Shown here: piece after piece, positions 7,795-14,969 of the stretch
Layout of the letters: the number at the start of each line of letters is the position of its first letter
How positions within the stretch are numbered: the first letter of the stretch is position 1
Assembly (NCBI RefSeq): GCF_045223415.1
Contig: NZ_JBEQZJ010000051.1
Location: forward strand, 1-22,282
Source of the DNA: Hoskinsella mucinilytica
GTDB taxonomy: Bacteria > Bacillota_I > Bacilli_A > Erysipelotrichales > Erysipelotrichaceae
Direction: 5' to 3'
DNA: 22,282 nucleotides
Program-made: the position numbers and the translations under genes
The notes under the pieces: model-generated
The model's database searches: none
Told to the model about the DNA's origin: nothing
Seen by the model: the letters and a program-made list of their open reading frames with translations, nothing else

Positions 7795-7823
7795 TTTAAA
7801 AATAAGCAAATGGGGAGTATAAT
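7795..7823 (+). promoter_or_regulatory. Promoter of nagA
   Basis: A TTTAAA -35 (7795-7800) and a perfect TATAAT -10 (7818-7823) are separated by 17 bases. The leader carries AAGGAGGT at 7845-7852, which fixes the nagA start. Confidence 0.55.
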
Positions 7824-7859
7824 AAATACAGAAAGAAATATCTAAAGGAGGTTAATCGA

Positions 7860-8999
7860 ATGATTATTCAAAGTAAAAGAGTTTGGGTATTGGGGCAGTT
7901 TATCGAAGCACAACTAGAGGTAGAAAACGGTAAGATCGTAAATATTTTATCCTATGGTGCTAAAACTGCGGATAAAGATTATGGAGACAAGAGAATCGTT
8001 CCGGGATTCATTGACATTCATACACATGGTGCATATGGTTTTGATACCAATGATGCCGAAGAGGAAGGACTTCGTAACTGGATGAAGCATATTCCTGAAG
8101 AAGGTGTTACAGCAATTTGTCCAACTACCATCACACAGACAGAAGAGGTATTGACAAAAGCAGTTGCTAATGTTGCGAAGGTTGTGGAAGATGGCTATGA
8201 AGGTGCTGAAATTTTAGGAATTCACTTTGAAGGACCATATCTTGATATGGTATACAAAGGAGCACAGCCAGAACAATGTATCGTTAAACCGGATGTAGAA
8301 CAGTTTAAACGTTATCAAGAAGCAGCACATGGATTGATCAAGGTCATTACCATGGCTACAGAAAAAGATGAAGATTTTAAATTAACAAAATATTGTGCGG
8401 AAAACGGTGTAGTTGTTAGTATCGGACATTCTGCAGCAACCTATGAGGAAGCAAGTATGGCTGTTGCGAATGGCGCTAAATCTATGACCCATATCTTTAA
8501 TGGTATGACACCATTTCACCACAGAAAACCAGGTTTGGTAGGTGCTGCAATGCGTTTCAGAGATGTATTCGGTGAAGTTATTTGTGATGGTAATCACTCT
8601 ACACCAGCAGCATTGAATGATTTATTCATGGCAAAGGGTCGTGATTATACGATAATGGTTACGGATGCCTTAATGGTGAAAGGTTTGCCTGTTGGCACAA
8701 AAGTATTATTCGGTGGAAATGAAATCGAATTATATCCTGATGGAAGTGCACATTTGGTAGAGGCTAAGAGTCTTGCCGGATCAACATTAAAGGTAAACCA
8801 GGGCTTGAAGGTACTTGTGGAAAAGGCTATGATTCCATTTGATTATGCCATCAATTCTTGTACCTTGAATCCTGCACGTTTATTAGGTATTGATGATCGT
8901 AAGGGTAAATTAGTCGCAGGTTATGATGCAGATATCGTTGTATTAAATGATGATTATTCTGTAGAAATGACATACTTAAAAGGTAAAGAAGCCTTTTAA
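7860..8999 (+). CDS. nagA: N-acetylglucosamine-6-phosphate deacetylase
   Basis: A 379-residue cytosolic amidohydrolase that removes acetate from GlcNAc-6-P to give GlcN-6-P, the substrate of NagB encoded downstream. Key residues are visible: H54 and H56 in IDIHTHG, E124 in HFEGPYL (metal), H190 in IGHS, H211 in THIFNGM, H246 in DGNHS, and the catalytic aspartate D269 in VTDA. It ends with the usual LDG-type strand after GYDADIVVLNDD. Length fits the family (about 380-390). AAGGAGGT at 7845-7852 lies 7 bases before the ATG. A cre-like site overlaps the promoter region. A strong terminator separates it from the HAD gene. Confidence 0.95.
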   Translation: MIIQSKRVWVLGQFIEAQLEVENGKIVNILSYGAKTADKDYGDKRIVPGFIDIHTHGAYGFDTNDAEEEGLRNWMKHIPEEGVTAICPTTITQTEEVLTKAVANVAKVVEDGYEGAEILGIHFEGPYLDMVYKGAQPEQCIVKPDVEQFKRYQEAAHGLIKVITMATEKDEDFKLTKYCAENGVVVSIGHSAATYEEASMAVANGAKSMTHIFNGMTPFHHRKPGLVGAAMRFRDVFGEVICDGNHSTPAALNDLFMAKGRDYTIMVTDALMVKGLPVGTKVLFGGNEIELYPDGSAHLVEAKSLAGSTLKVNQGLKVLVEKAMIPFDYAINSCTLNPARLLGIDDRKGKLVAGYDADIVVLNDDYSVEMTYLKGKEAF

Positions 9000-9008
9000 A
9001 TAAAAGCA

Positions 9009-9036
9009 AGAAAGCAGTGAATCACTGCTTTTTTTG
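9009..9036 (+). terminator. Terminator of nagA
   Basis: AAAGCAGT at 9011-9018 pairs with ACTGCTTT at 9024-9031, followed by more T. The loop GAATC can close further by a G-C and an A-T pair. Confidence 0.85.
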
Positions 9037-9044
9037 CTTGTAAG

Positions 9045-9058
9045 GATTGATTTCAATC
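9045..9058. promoter_or_regulatory. Perfect palindrome over the candidate -35 of the HAD/mutarotase operon
   Basis: GATTGA and TCAATC form perfect arms around TT. TTGATT at 9047-9052 inside it, 17 bases before TATCCT at 9070-9075, may be the -35 box, so a repressor bound here would block the promoter. Both the promoter and the operator are predictions. Confidence 0.35.
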
Positions 9059-9098
9059 ATAGAATCACGTATCCTTATAGGTAATGAGGAGGTATGTT

Positions 9099-9890
9099 AT
9101 GAAAGATAAGATCAAAGCAATCTTTTTTGATGTGGATGGAACCTTATATAGTCATAGAATTCATGATCTTCCAACATCTGCTAAAAAGACATTACTGAAG
9201 TTAAAAGAAAATGGTTACCAGATTGGAATATCAACGAGTAGATGTCGTTATGAAACCAAAAATCTTCCATTATTCTTTCGTGAATTTCCATTTGATGCAG
9301 CTTTCTATGATGGAGGCGCATTGGTCATGCAACAGGAAAAGGTTTTAAAGAAATCACCGATTCCTTTATCGGCGATGGAAAAATTGTTACATCTTGCGAA
9401 AATAGAAAACATGCCACTTCGATATGCTACCATGCATGGCGATTATTTTGCTTATCCTTGTGATGCCAATATCAAAGATAACTTTTTTAAATTGTATTTA
9501 AATATGCCGGTATTAAAAATGTATGAAGGAGAAGAAGTATTCAATATGCTTGCATATCCCAACACCAGAAAGCAAATAGAAGCTATTAAGGAATTACAAG
9601 ATGAAATCAGTATCATTACTCATGGTGGTAATACATTAGAAATCACAGCACATCATATCAATAAAAGTGAAGGTATCAAAGTTATGGCAGAACACTGGGG
9701 CATAGCTTTGGAAGAAATCGCTTGTTTTGGCGACGGATACAATGATATTGAGATGTTAAAAAATGCAGGTCTGGGAATTGCGATGGGAAATGCCAAAGAA
9801 GAAGTCAAACAGGCCGCAGATCTGGTTTGTGATGGAATCGATCATGATGGCATTTATAAAATATGTAAAGAATTAGAGTTCATATCATAA
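9099..9890 (+). CDS. HAD-superfamily (Cof type) phosphatase
   Basis: A 263-residue HAD hydrolase of the Cof/IIB group, expected to dephosphorylate a sugar phosphate or similar small metabolite. Motif I is FFDVDGTL with D11 (nucleophile) and D13. Motif II is ISTSR, the lysine of motif III lies in HINKSEGIK, and motif IV is GDGYNDIEML. A large cap domain lies between motifs II and III (about 85-185), as is usual for this class. The start at 9099 follows GAGGAGGT; an in-frame ATG at 9084 lies before that ribosome site. The mutarotase gene begins 13 bases after the stop, so both are probably one operon with the small GNAT gene. The substrate cannot be told from sequence. Confidence 0.88.
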   Translation: MKDKIKAIFFDVDGTLYSHRIHDLPTSAKKTLLKLKENGYQIGISTSRCRYETKNLPLFFREFPFDAAFYDGGALVMQQEKVLKKSPIPLSAMEKLLHLAKIENMPLRYATMHGDYFAYPCDANIKDNFFKLYLNMPVLKMYEGEEVFNMLAYPNTRKQIEAIKELQDEISIITHGGNTLEITAHHINKSEGIKVMAEHWGIALEEIACFGDGYNDIEMLKNAGLGIAMGNAKEEVKQAADLVCDGIDHDGIYKICKELEFIS

Positions 9891-9903
9891 AGGAGGACAT
9901 ATC

Positions 9904-10764
9904 ATGAAATTAGAAAATGAGCGCTATGTAGTAACCTTTACCACAAAAGGTGGAGAAATTGAAAGTTTTACAGATAAGCAAACAGGAATCCAATATATGT
10001 GGCAAGGAGATCCTGAATTTTGGAGTGGAAAAAATCCTACTTTATTTCCTTTGGTAGGAAATACCTATGATAAGACCTATGAAATTGACGGTAAAACATA
10101 TGAAATGAAAAATCATGGATTGATTCGCTACGCTACTTTGAAGGAAAAAGCGAATACTCAAGATGAGGTAGTCATGGAGTTGGATAGCGATGAGGAAACT
10201 TTGGCGAGATATCCTTTTCCTTTCCATTACGAAATTGCATATACATTGAAAGGGAATACCTTAACGATTGTTTATCATATCACCAATACAGGAGAAAAGG
10301 ATATGCCATTTACGTTTGGGTTGCATCCAGGTTTCTGTTGTCCACTTTGCGAAAACGAGACCTTTGAAGATTATAAATTGGTATTTTCCAATCCTGAACA
10401 TTTAAAACAATTGGTATTTGATCCGGAAAAGAAAAAACCTTATGAAATCAAAGAGGTAGACCTACAGGAAATTCCATGTGATTATGATATGATCGAGCAA
10501 TATGCTACTTTGGTTTATGAAGGAGCAAAAAGTGCTCATGTTACCTTACAAGGAAAAGAACATGGGGTTCGTGTTTCTTTGGTTGGCTATCCTTATGTAG
10601 CTTTCTGGACAGCAAAGAAGGGTGCTCCGTTTATTTGTTTGGAACCTTGGTATGGTCATGCGGATTTCAGTGAGGTTGCAGAGGATTTCTATCACAGAGA
10701 AGGCACGATGATCTTATCTTCTAAAAAGAGCTTTACGACATCTTATACCATCGAGGTGTTCTAA
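9904..10764 (+). CDS. Aldose 1-epimerase family protein (LacX-like)
   Basis: A 286-residue galactose-mutarotase-like protein of the LacX branch. Typical signs are NPTLFPLVGN near residue 42, KNHGLIR (first catalytic histidine region), TFGLHPGF (second histidine) and ICLEPWYGHAD, where the glutamate acts as base. It should interconvert alpha and beta anomers of a hexose or a sugar phosphate in the cytosol. AAAGGAGG just before the ATG gives a strong ribosome site. The stop overlaps the start of the next gene by one base (TAATG), a sign of coupled translation. Its place between nagA and nagB suggests, but does not prove, a role with amino sugars or host-glycan hexoses. Confidence 0.87.
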   Translation: MKLENERYVVTFTTKGGEIESFTDKQTGIQYMWQGDPEFWSGKNPTLFPLVGNTYDKTYEIDGKTYEMKNHGLIRYATLKEKANTQDEVVMELDSDEETLARYPFPFHYEIAYTLKGNTLTIVYHITNTGEKDMPFTFGLHPGFCCPLCENETFEDYKLVFSNPEHLKQLVFDPEKKKPYEIKEVDLQEIPCDYDMIEQYATLVYEGAKSAHVTLQGKEHGVRVSLVGYPYVAFWTAKKGAPFICLEPWYGHADFSEVAEDFYHREGTMILSSKKSFTTSYTIEVF

Positions 10765-11033
10765 TGGATTTTCAATATGAAGCACATAGAATCTATCTCA
10801 TGAATGAATCTGAAGAGCTTCTTGCAGAAATTACCTTTCCAATGAAACAAGATCATGTGGAAATCGATCACACCTATGTGTCAGATCGAATGCGTGGACA
10901 AGGGGTTGCTTCTTTGCTTGTGGAAGAGGCTGTTTCTAAAATACGTAGGAATGGTTGGAAATGTATTCCAACCTGTTCTTATGCGAAGGATTGGTTTGAG
11001 CGTCATGAAGAAGCACAGGATGTATTGGTTTAA
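10764..11033 (+). CDS. Small GNAT N-acetyltransferase-like protein (YjdJ/COG2388 type)
   Basis: An 89-residue protein with the short GNAT fold of the COG2388 group. The acetyl-CoA loop is seen in VSDRMRGQGVASLLVEEAV (R/Q-x-x-G-x-G/A pattern), preceded by a strand ending in VEIDHTYV. The C-terminal CSYAKDWFERHEE matches the conserved C-x-Y-x-x-x-W/F-F-x-x-H end of this group. The start codon overlaps the mutarotase stop by one base, so translation is coupled and no own ribosome site is needed. These small members are common but their acceptor substrates are mostly unknown. It ends the HAD-mutarotase operon. Confidence 0.82.
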   Translation: MDFQYEAHRIYLMNESEELLAEITFPMKQDHVEIDHTYVSDRMRGQGVASLLVEEAVSKIRRNGWKCIPTCSYAKDWFERHEEAQDVLV

Positions 11034-11047
11034 AAAATGATTAGAAT

Positions 11048-11097
11048 TTGGAAGATTGATGATGAATGTCAGAGAAGTTCACAAAATCTTCCTTTTT
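11048..11097 (+). terminator. Terminator of the HAD-mutarotase-GNAT operon
   Basis: GGAAGATT at 11050-11057 pairs with AATCTTCC at 11085-11092, followed by five T. The loop of 27 bases is long, so strength is uncertain. Confidence 0.55.
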
Positions 11098-11110
11098 CTA
11101 TATTGGTTGA

Positions 11111-11139
11111 TTGAAAAGCCTAGCATAAAGGGGTATAAT
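11111..11139 (+). promoter_or_regulatory. Promoter of nagB
   Basis: TTGAAA at 11111-11116 and a perfect TATAAT at 11134-11139 are 17 bases apart, a near-consensus housekeeping promoter. Unlike nagA, no cre-like site is seen here. Confidence 0.75.
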
Positions 11140-11170
11140 AAGCATGTGTAATATTAGGAGGAGAAAACAA

Positions 11171-11890
11171 ATGAAAGTAATCGTAGTTAAGAATTATGAT
11201 GAAGTTAGTAAAGAAGCATTCAATGTAATGAAGGAAGTCGTTACATCTAATCCAAATGCAGTATTAGGTCTTGCAACAGGTTCTAGTCCAATTGGTTTAT
11301 ATGAGAATATGATCAAAGACCACAAAGAAAATGGTACAAGCTATGCTGGATGCCAGTCTTTCAACTTAGATGAATATGTAGGAATCGATCGTAATCACTC
11401 TCAGTCATATTGGACTTTTATGCATGAAAATCTATTCCATGGCATTGATTTACCAGAAGAAAAGGTACATGTTCCTTATGGAAATACAAAAGAAGATTGC
11501 GAAGCATATGAAAAAGCAATGGAAAATGTAAGTGTGGATGTACAGGTATTAGGTATTGGCGGAAATGGTCACATTGGTTTTAATGAACCAGGAACTCCAT
11601 TTACAGAAGAAACTCATATCGTTGAATTGACAGAGAAAACACGTCAAGATAATGCACGTTTCTTTGAGGATGATATCAATAAGGTTCCAACACATGCAAT
11701 TACAATGGGAATCGCAACAATTATGAAGGCGAAAAAAATCTTATTGGTGGCAAGTGGTGCAAATAAGGCAGATGCAGTTGCTGCTATGGTGAATGGACCT
11801 GTAGATGAAAACTGTCCTGCTTCTGTATTACAGAATCACAATGATGTTGTAGTTATTGTAGATGAAGCTGCAGCAGCTAAATTAAAATAA
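11171..11890 (+). CDS. nagB: Glucosamine-6-phosphate deaminase
   Basis: A 239-residue enzyme that converts GlcN-6-P to fructose-6-P and ammonia, joining amino-sugar use to glycolysis. Signs are LGLATGSSPIGLY (phosphate loop, about 32-44), FNLDEYVG with D67 (proton transfer), and GIGGNGHIGFNEPGT with H134 and E139. N132 stands where E. coli has Asp141; the same NGHIGFNEPG form is usual in short Firmicutes NagB. At 239 residues it lacks the C-terminal extension of the allosteric 266-residue enterobacterial enzyme. The start at 11171 follows AGGAGGAG; the upstream in-frame ATG at 11144 precedes that site and is unlikely. It has its own promoter and terminator. Confidence 0.95.
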   Translation: MKVIVVKNYDEVSKEAFNVMKEVVTSNPNAVLGLATGSSPIGLYENMIKDHKENGTSYAGCQSFNLDEYVGIDRNHSQSYWTFMHENLFHGIDLPEEKVHVPYGNTKEDCEAYEKAMENVSVDVQVLGIGGNGHIGFNEPGTPFTEETHIVELTEKTRQDNARFFEDDINKVPTHAITMGIATIMKAKKILLVASGANKADAVAAMVNGPVDENCPASVLQNHNDVVVIVDEAAAAKLK

Positions 11891-11897
11891 GCAAGAG

Positions 11898-11923
11898 AGT
11901 AAACCTTTGGGTTTACTTTTTCT
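11898..11923 (+). terminator. Terminator of nagB
   Basis: AGTAAACC at 11898-11905 pairs with GGTTTACT at 11910-11917, with a short TTTG loop and a T-run. Confidence 0.85.
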
Positions 11924-11970
11924 TTGATTTCATTATAATAGAGCTGTATAGAAAAGGGATAAGGTAAGGT

Positions 11971-12828
11971 ATGGCAATTAAATTAATCGCATTAGATTTG
12001 GATGGAACACTTCTGACATCGCAGAAGACCATTGATAAAGAAACCAAAGAACGTCTGTTTAGAGCACAGGATAGAGGAATTTCAATCGTGATTGCTACTG
12101 GTAGAGATAAAGGTGGTATTGACTTTGTTAGTGAACCATTACAATTGGCAACTAGGGGAAAGAACTATGTAGCCGGTGTCAATGGACAGATTATTTATGA
12201 TTTTCATCATAAGGAATACAGTGTGGATAAGGTATTTGATGGCAATGATGCCAAAAGAGTCATGAAACTGGCAGAGAAGATGAATTTTGAAGTAATCAGT
12301 TGTTGTGGATATGATCATTTTGATTATGTCAAACCATTTTTAAAATTTTTGAAAAAGGCCAGAAGCATCATCAAAGGAAAGCCGATGGATTATGGGTTTC
12401 ATCAGGGAAAACGTAGATTCATACCAGTAAATCGTCCGGATTTTGAAATCACAAGTGATGTGAATAAGTTTGTATTGATACAAACAGCTAAATACTTTAA
12501 AAAAAATCTGCCAGTGATTCGTAAAGAATTAAAAGATTTTGAAATATTGGAGGTAGGTCCTGCTTGGATCGAAATTATGCCGAAAGGTGTCAGTAAGGGG
12601 AATGCATTGTTGAACATCGGCAAACAGCATGGAATTACACCAGATGAAATGATGGCATTTGGGGATGCAGAAAATGATATGAGCATGTTTCAAGCAGTAA
12701 AATACGGTATTGCTATGGGAAATGCAATGGATTCCTTAAAAGCAATTGCTTATGATGTTACAGATACCAATGATGCTTGTGGAATCGCTAAAGCTTTGGA
12801 TAAATACATATTTGCGAAAGAAGATTAA
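11971..12828 (+). CDS. HAD-superfamily (Cof type) phosphatase
   Basis: A 285-residue Cof-type HAD hydrolase, distinct from the one at 9099. Motif I is ALDLDGTLL (D9, D11), motif II IVIATGR, the motif III lysine lies in GVSKGNALL, and motif IV is AFGDAENDMSMF. The cap domain is unusually basic around residues 108-150 (KFLKKARSIIKGKP, GKRRFIPVNRP), which may suit a highly phosphorylated or anionic substrate. The expected role is dephosphorylation of a sugar phosphate or nucleotide-like metabolite in the cytosol. AAGGTAAGG just before the ATG serves as ribosome site. The terminator stem overlaps the last codons, so the gene seems to be a single transcription unit. Confidence 0.88.
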   Translation: MAIKLIALDLDGTLLTSQKTIDKETKERLFRAQDRGISIVIATGRDKGGIDFVSEPLQLATRGKNYVAGVNGQIIYDFHHKEYSVDKVFDGNDAKRVMKLAEKMNFEVISCCGYDHFDYVKPFLKFLKKARSIIKGKPMDYGFHQGKRRFIPVNRPDFEITSDVNKFVLIQTAKYFKKNLPVIRKELKDFEILEVGPAWIEIMPKGVSKGNALLNIGKQHGITPDEMMAFGDAENDMSMFQAVKYGIAMGNAMDSLKAIAYDVTDTNDACGIAKALDKYIFAKED

Positions 12829-12844
12829 CTATCTTCTTTTTTTT
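12817..12844 (+). terminator. Terminator overlapping the end of the HAD gene
   Basis: AAAGAAGAT at 12817-12825 pairs with ATCTTCTTT at 12831-12839, with loop TAACT and a T-run. The left arm is part of the coding sequence. Confidence 0.8.
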
Positions 12845-12870
12845 GAAACTTTTTTATGTTTGATAAAGTA
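12844..12870 (+). promoter_or_regulatory. Candidate ECF-type promoter before the sigma gene
   Basis: TGAAAC at 12844-12849, 17 bases, then AGTA at 12867-12870 resembles the SigW-type consensus TGAAAC-N16/17-CGTA with one mismatch. It would allow the sigma factor to drive its own gene. A housekeeping -10 (TATGAT, 12869-12874) overlaps it, so both forms of control are possible. Confidence 0.4.
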
Positions 12871-12897
12871 TGATTAGTGTAAGGGAGGTAAGACTGG

Positions 12898-13347
12898 ATG
12901 AAACACCTGTGCACGAGTGAGGAGGCCAGTGAAATCATAGCACAGTATGCAGATACCATTTATCACTTTGCATTGGCACTAACCAGGCAAAAGGATGTAG
13001 CGGATGATGTGTTTCAAGAGGTGTTTTTACGATATGCGAAACGCAAACCAACTTTTGAAAATGATCAGCATGCAAGGGCATGGTTTTTCACTGTGACCAG
13101 AAATTGTAGTAAATCACATTATATGTCTGCATTCCTTCGCCATACTACACCATTCATTGATGATATACCTATGCTACAGAAAAAAGAAAATGCGTTGTAT
13201 TATTATGTGATGAAGCTACCTATGAAATATAGAATCGTCATTCATCTGTTTTATTATGAAGATATGAGTACACAAATGATTGCGAAACTCTTGCATAAAA
13301 AAGATGCTACTATTCGTACGCAACTGAAACGGGCAAGAGAACAATGA
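12898..13347 (+). CDS. ECF sigma-70 factor with a likely premature stop
   Basis: A 149-residue ECF sigma factor. Region 2 (about 15-75) shows YHFALALTRQKDVADDVFQEVFLRY and the ARAWFFTVTRN helix. Region 4 (about 100-149) shows LPMKYRIVIHLFYYEDMSTQMIAKLLHKKDATIRTQLKRAREQ with a full HTH. The frame ends at a TGA at 13345, but past this stop it stays open for 13 codons (KVMLKGCDMDELL) to TAA at 13387-13389. That tail reads like a normal ECF C-terminus and would overlap the partner start at 13376 by 14 bases, the usual coupling in such pairs. So the TGA looks like a nonsense change. As region 4 is complete, the short form may still work. AAGGGAGGT precedes the ATG. Confidence 0.85.
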   Translation: MKHLCTSEEASEIIAQYADTIYHFALALTRQKDVADDVFQEVFLRYAKRKPTFENDQHARAWFFTVTRNCSKSHYMSAFLRHTTPFIDDIPMLQKKENALYYYVMKLPMKYRIVIHLFYYEDMSTQMIAKLLHKKDATIRTQLKRAREQ

Positions 13348-13375
13348 AAAGTCATGCTTAAAGGATGTGATATGG

Positions 13376-14085
13376 ATGAACTCTTATAAAAAAATCAATC
13401 AGGATATTAAGGTAGAGGATTGTTTGAAACAACAGACAATCACTTTAATGACAAAAAGTACAAAATGCGATTGTAACAACAGAGTTAAATTAACCATAGG
13501 GATTGCTATTGTGTGTTTGATCATTTGTATCCCGTTGTTTCAACGAATGGAATCATATAAGAATGAGGGAAAGGTGAACAAAGATCAATCTTTGGTTCAG
13601 CAATTCGCTTCGACAGATCCTTTTGTATTTGATGATTATCTTGTAGATGAGGCAATCTCTTATGGTAAAACCGGAAATGGAATGGTATTAAAAGGTGGCT
13701 TTGAGAAAATGGATGATTGGCGTAAAGCTTATTTTGAACAGCTTTTGCCAAGAAAAGATGCATTGAGATTACCTAAATACATACAATGGATCAAGACGGA
13801 ATTTATGGAAGTAAGGGATGAGCTTGAGAAACATTATCCTATGATCACCTATGTTTTCTCGTCTACAGATGATCATGATCAAGCACTGTCAATCAAAATT
13901 CAAGATGAGCAACTACCTCAAGTCAGGCACATCGTTATCAGTCTTATTTGTTGAAAATTAAGTGTGATGATGATCAAATGGACTGGTATGTAACCGCAAA
14001 AAAAGATGGTTTGTTATATGAAGTTATTGGTAAAAATATTTCTAAAAAAGACTTTTATATGTTTCTTCTTAGCTTTTTGATTTGA
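13376..14085 (+). pseudogene. Membrane partner of the ECF sigma (putative anti-sigma), frameshifted
   Basis: The first frame (13376-13954) encodes about 192 residues: a 35-residue cytoplasmic part, one membrane helix (about 35-54, VKLTIGIAIVCLIICIPLF) and an outer domain. This layout fits an anti-sigma factor, although no zinc-binding ZAS motif is seen. It ends abruptly (RHIVISLIC). From about 13909 another frame is open and continues to TGA at 14083-14085 with protein-like sequence (HRYQSYLLKIKCDDDQMDWY, then YEVIGKNISKKDFYMFLLSF). A one-base loss or two-base gain near 13909-13950 would join both. The start at 13376 has AAAGGA 10 bases upstream. It could instead be a sequencing error. Function as anti-sigma is inferred from position and topology. 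Confidence 0.65.
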
Positions 14086-14086
14086 T

Positions 14087-14132
14087 GACTTCTTCTTATG
14101 GTACGTATTTTAAGAGGACAAAGAAGTCTTTC
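14087..14132 (+). terminator. Terminator after the sigma/anti-sigma locus
   Basis: GACTTCTT at 14087-14094 pairs with AAGAAGTC at 14121-14128, followed by TTTCT. Its position 1 base after the stop of the second-frame extension supports the view that the partner gene originally ended at 14085. Confidence 0.6.
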
Positions 14133-14143
14133 TATCTTATGAT
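14115..14143 (+). promoter_or_regulatory. Candidate promoter of the GyrI-like gene
   Basis: AGGACA (14115-14120) and TATGAT (14138-14143) lie 17 bases apart, ahead of the AGGAGG ribosome site. The -35 overlaps the terminator stem. Confidence 0.4.
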
Positions 14144-14172
14144 AACAGTATGAAAAGATAGGAGGAAATACA

Positions 14173-14673
14173 ATGACAGTACCATTTAGAATAGAGGAAA
14201 AGGAAAGCTTTCGTGCGATCGGCTTTGTGATTCATACAACGAATCAGAAAAAAGAAGGAAGGAAAGCAGTGCCTGCGCAATGGGAGACTTTTCACAAAGA
14301 ACATCAGGAAGCAGTTTTAATGCCACTTATGAACCAAGAACCTAAGGGGTTGTTTGGTATCAGTGTGTATCAAATTGACGCTTCAGATTCTCGAAAATTT
14401 GCGCATTGGATCGCAGTATCTAGTGATGCTCCTGAAACTGAGGAATTAAAAGAAATCATCATTCCGGCCACAACATGGGCAATATTTCCATGTACCATGG
14501 ATACCATAGGAAAAACGGAAGTACAGGCAATCACTAAATGGATCCCTAAGGCAGGGTATCAAGCATTGAATTCAGGTTATTTAACAGGAAGGATGAAGGC
14601 GGGTGCACCGGATATCGAGCATTATGGAGAGGATGGAACCGTTGAAGTTTGGATTGCAGTAAGAAAAAAATAA
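14173..14673 (+). CDS. GyrI-like / AraC effector-binding domain protein
   Basis: A 166-residue stand-alone effector-binding domain of the GyrI/AraC_E_bind (SHS2) type. It starts with the usual strand FRIEEKESFRAIGFVIHT, has a LFGISVYQID strand in the middle, the conserved PATTWAIFPC turn, and ends with the paired TKWIPKAGYQALNSGY helix and GTVEVWIAVRKK strand. Such domains bind small, often hydrophobic or cationic ligands, either inside transcription factors or alone. No DNA-binding domain is attached, so it is not a regulator by itself. TAGGAGG lies 8-9 bases before the ATG. It sits alone between two terminators. The ligand is unknown. Confidence 0.85.
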   Translation: MTVPFRIEEKESFRAIGFVIHTTNQKKEGRKAVPAQWETFHKEHQEAVLMPLMNQEPKGLFGISVYQIDASDSRKFAHWIAVSSDAPETEELKEIIIPATTWAIFPCTMDTIGKTEVQAITKWIPKAGYQALNSGYLTGRMKAGAPDIEHYGEDGTVEVWIAVRKK

Positions 14674-14726
14674 GAGGATAGGTTAGCGCTTATGTATGTT
14701 TTGGGAATAAAATAGTTAACGTAAAA

Positions 14727-14763
14727 GAAAGGGCATGCTTACTAAGGTTCGCATGTTCTTTTT
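14727..14763 (+). terminator. Terminator of the GyrI-like gene
   Basis: AGGGCATGC at 14730-14738 pairs with GCATGTTCT at 14751-14759 (nine pairs, two of them G-T), extended by A-T pairs into the T-run. Confidence 0.7.
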
Positions 14764-14914
14764 GAAGGCAATGATGTATCTATGTGATGGGAAGATTGCT
14801 TTCTGTTTGGATGAAGCGAAAGTTGAGATGATAAATGAGAGTTGGATGAATTTGGGAGGACGCTGATAAAAGAAATCAAATCAGTGACTTTGAAGAAATA
14901 AAAGAAGGTGACCA

Positions 14915-14943
14915 TTGTATCTATTTTAAATTTCTTTTATAAT
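14915..14943 (+). promoter_or_regulatory. Promoter of the aminotransferase/peptidase operon
   Basis: TTGTAT at 14915-14920 and TATAAT at 14938-14943 are 17 bases apart. Transcription should begin near 14950, which makes the ATG at 14952 nearly leaderless and favours the ATG at 14970 as translation start. Confidence 0.6.
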
Positions 14944-14969
14944 GTAGGAAAATGAAAAGAGTGATGACA

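Larger units (their letters stand above)
14674..14969. other. Intergenic stretch with terminator and promoter only
   Basis: About 296 bases without a convincing gene. It holds a terminator (14727-14763), a candidate promoter (14915-14943), and a weak open frame from 14735 to 14866 that overlaps the terminator and has no good ribosome site. Confidence 0.5.

Noticed and set aside
13345..13347. TGA in the sigma gene read as a recoded sense codon
   Set aside because: TGA ends other genes cleanly here (for example at 16726 and 20955) and tryptophan is encoded by TGG throughout, so no code change is supported.
14735..14866. A 43-codon open frame in the intergenic region
   Set aside because: It overlaps a good terminator, lacks a ribosome site and shows no recognisable protein.
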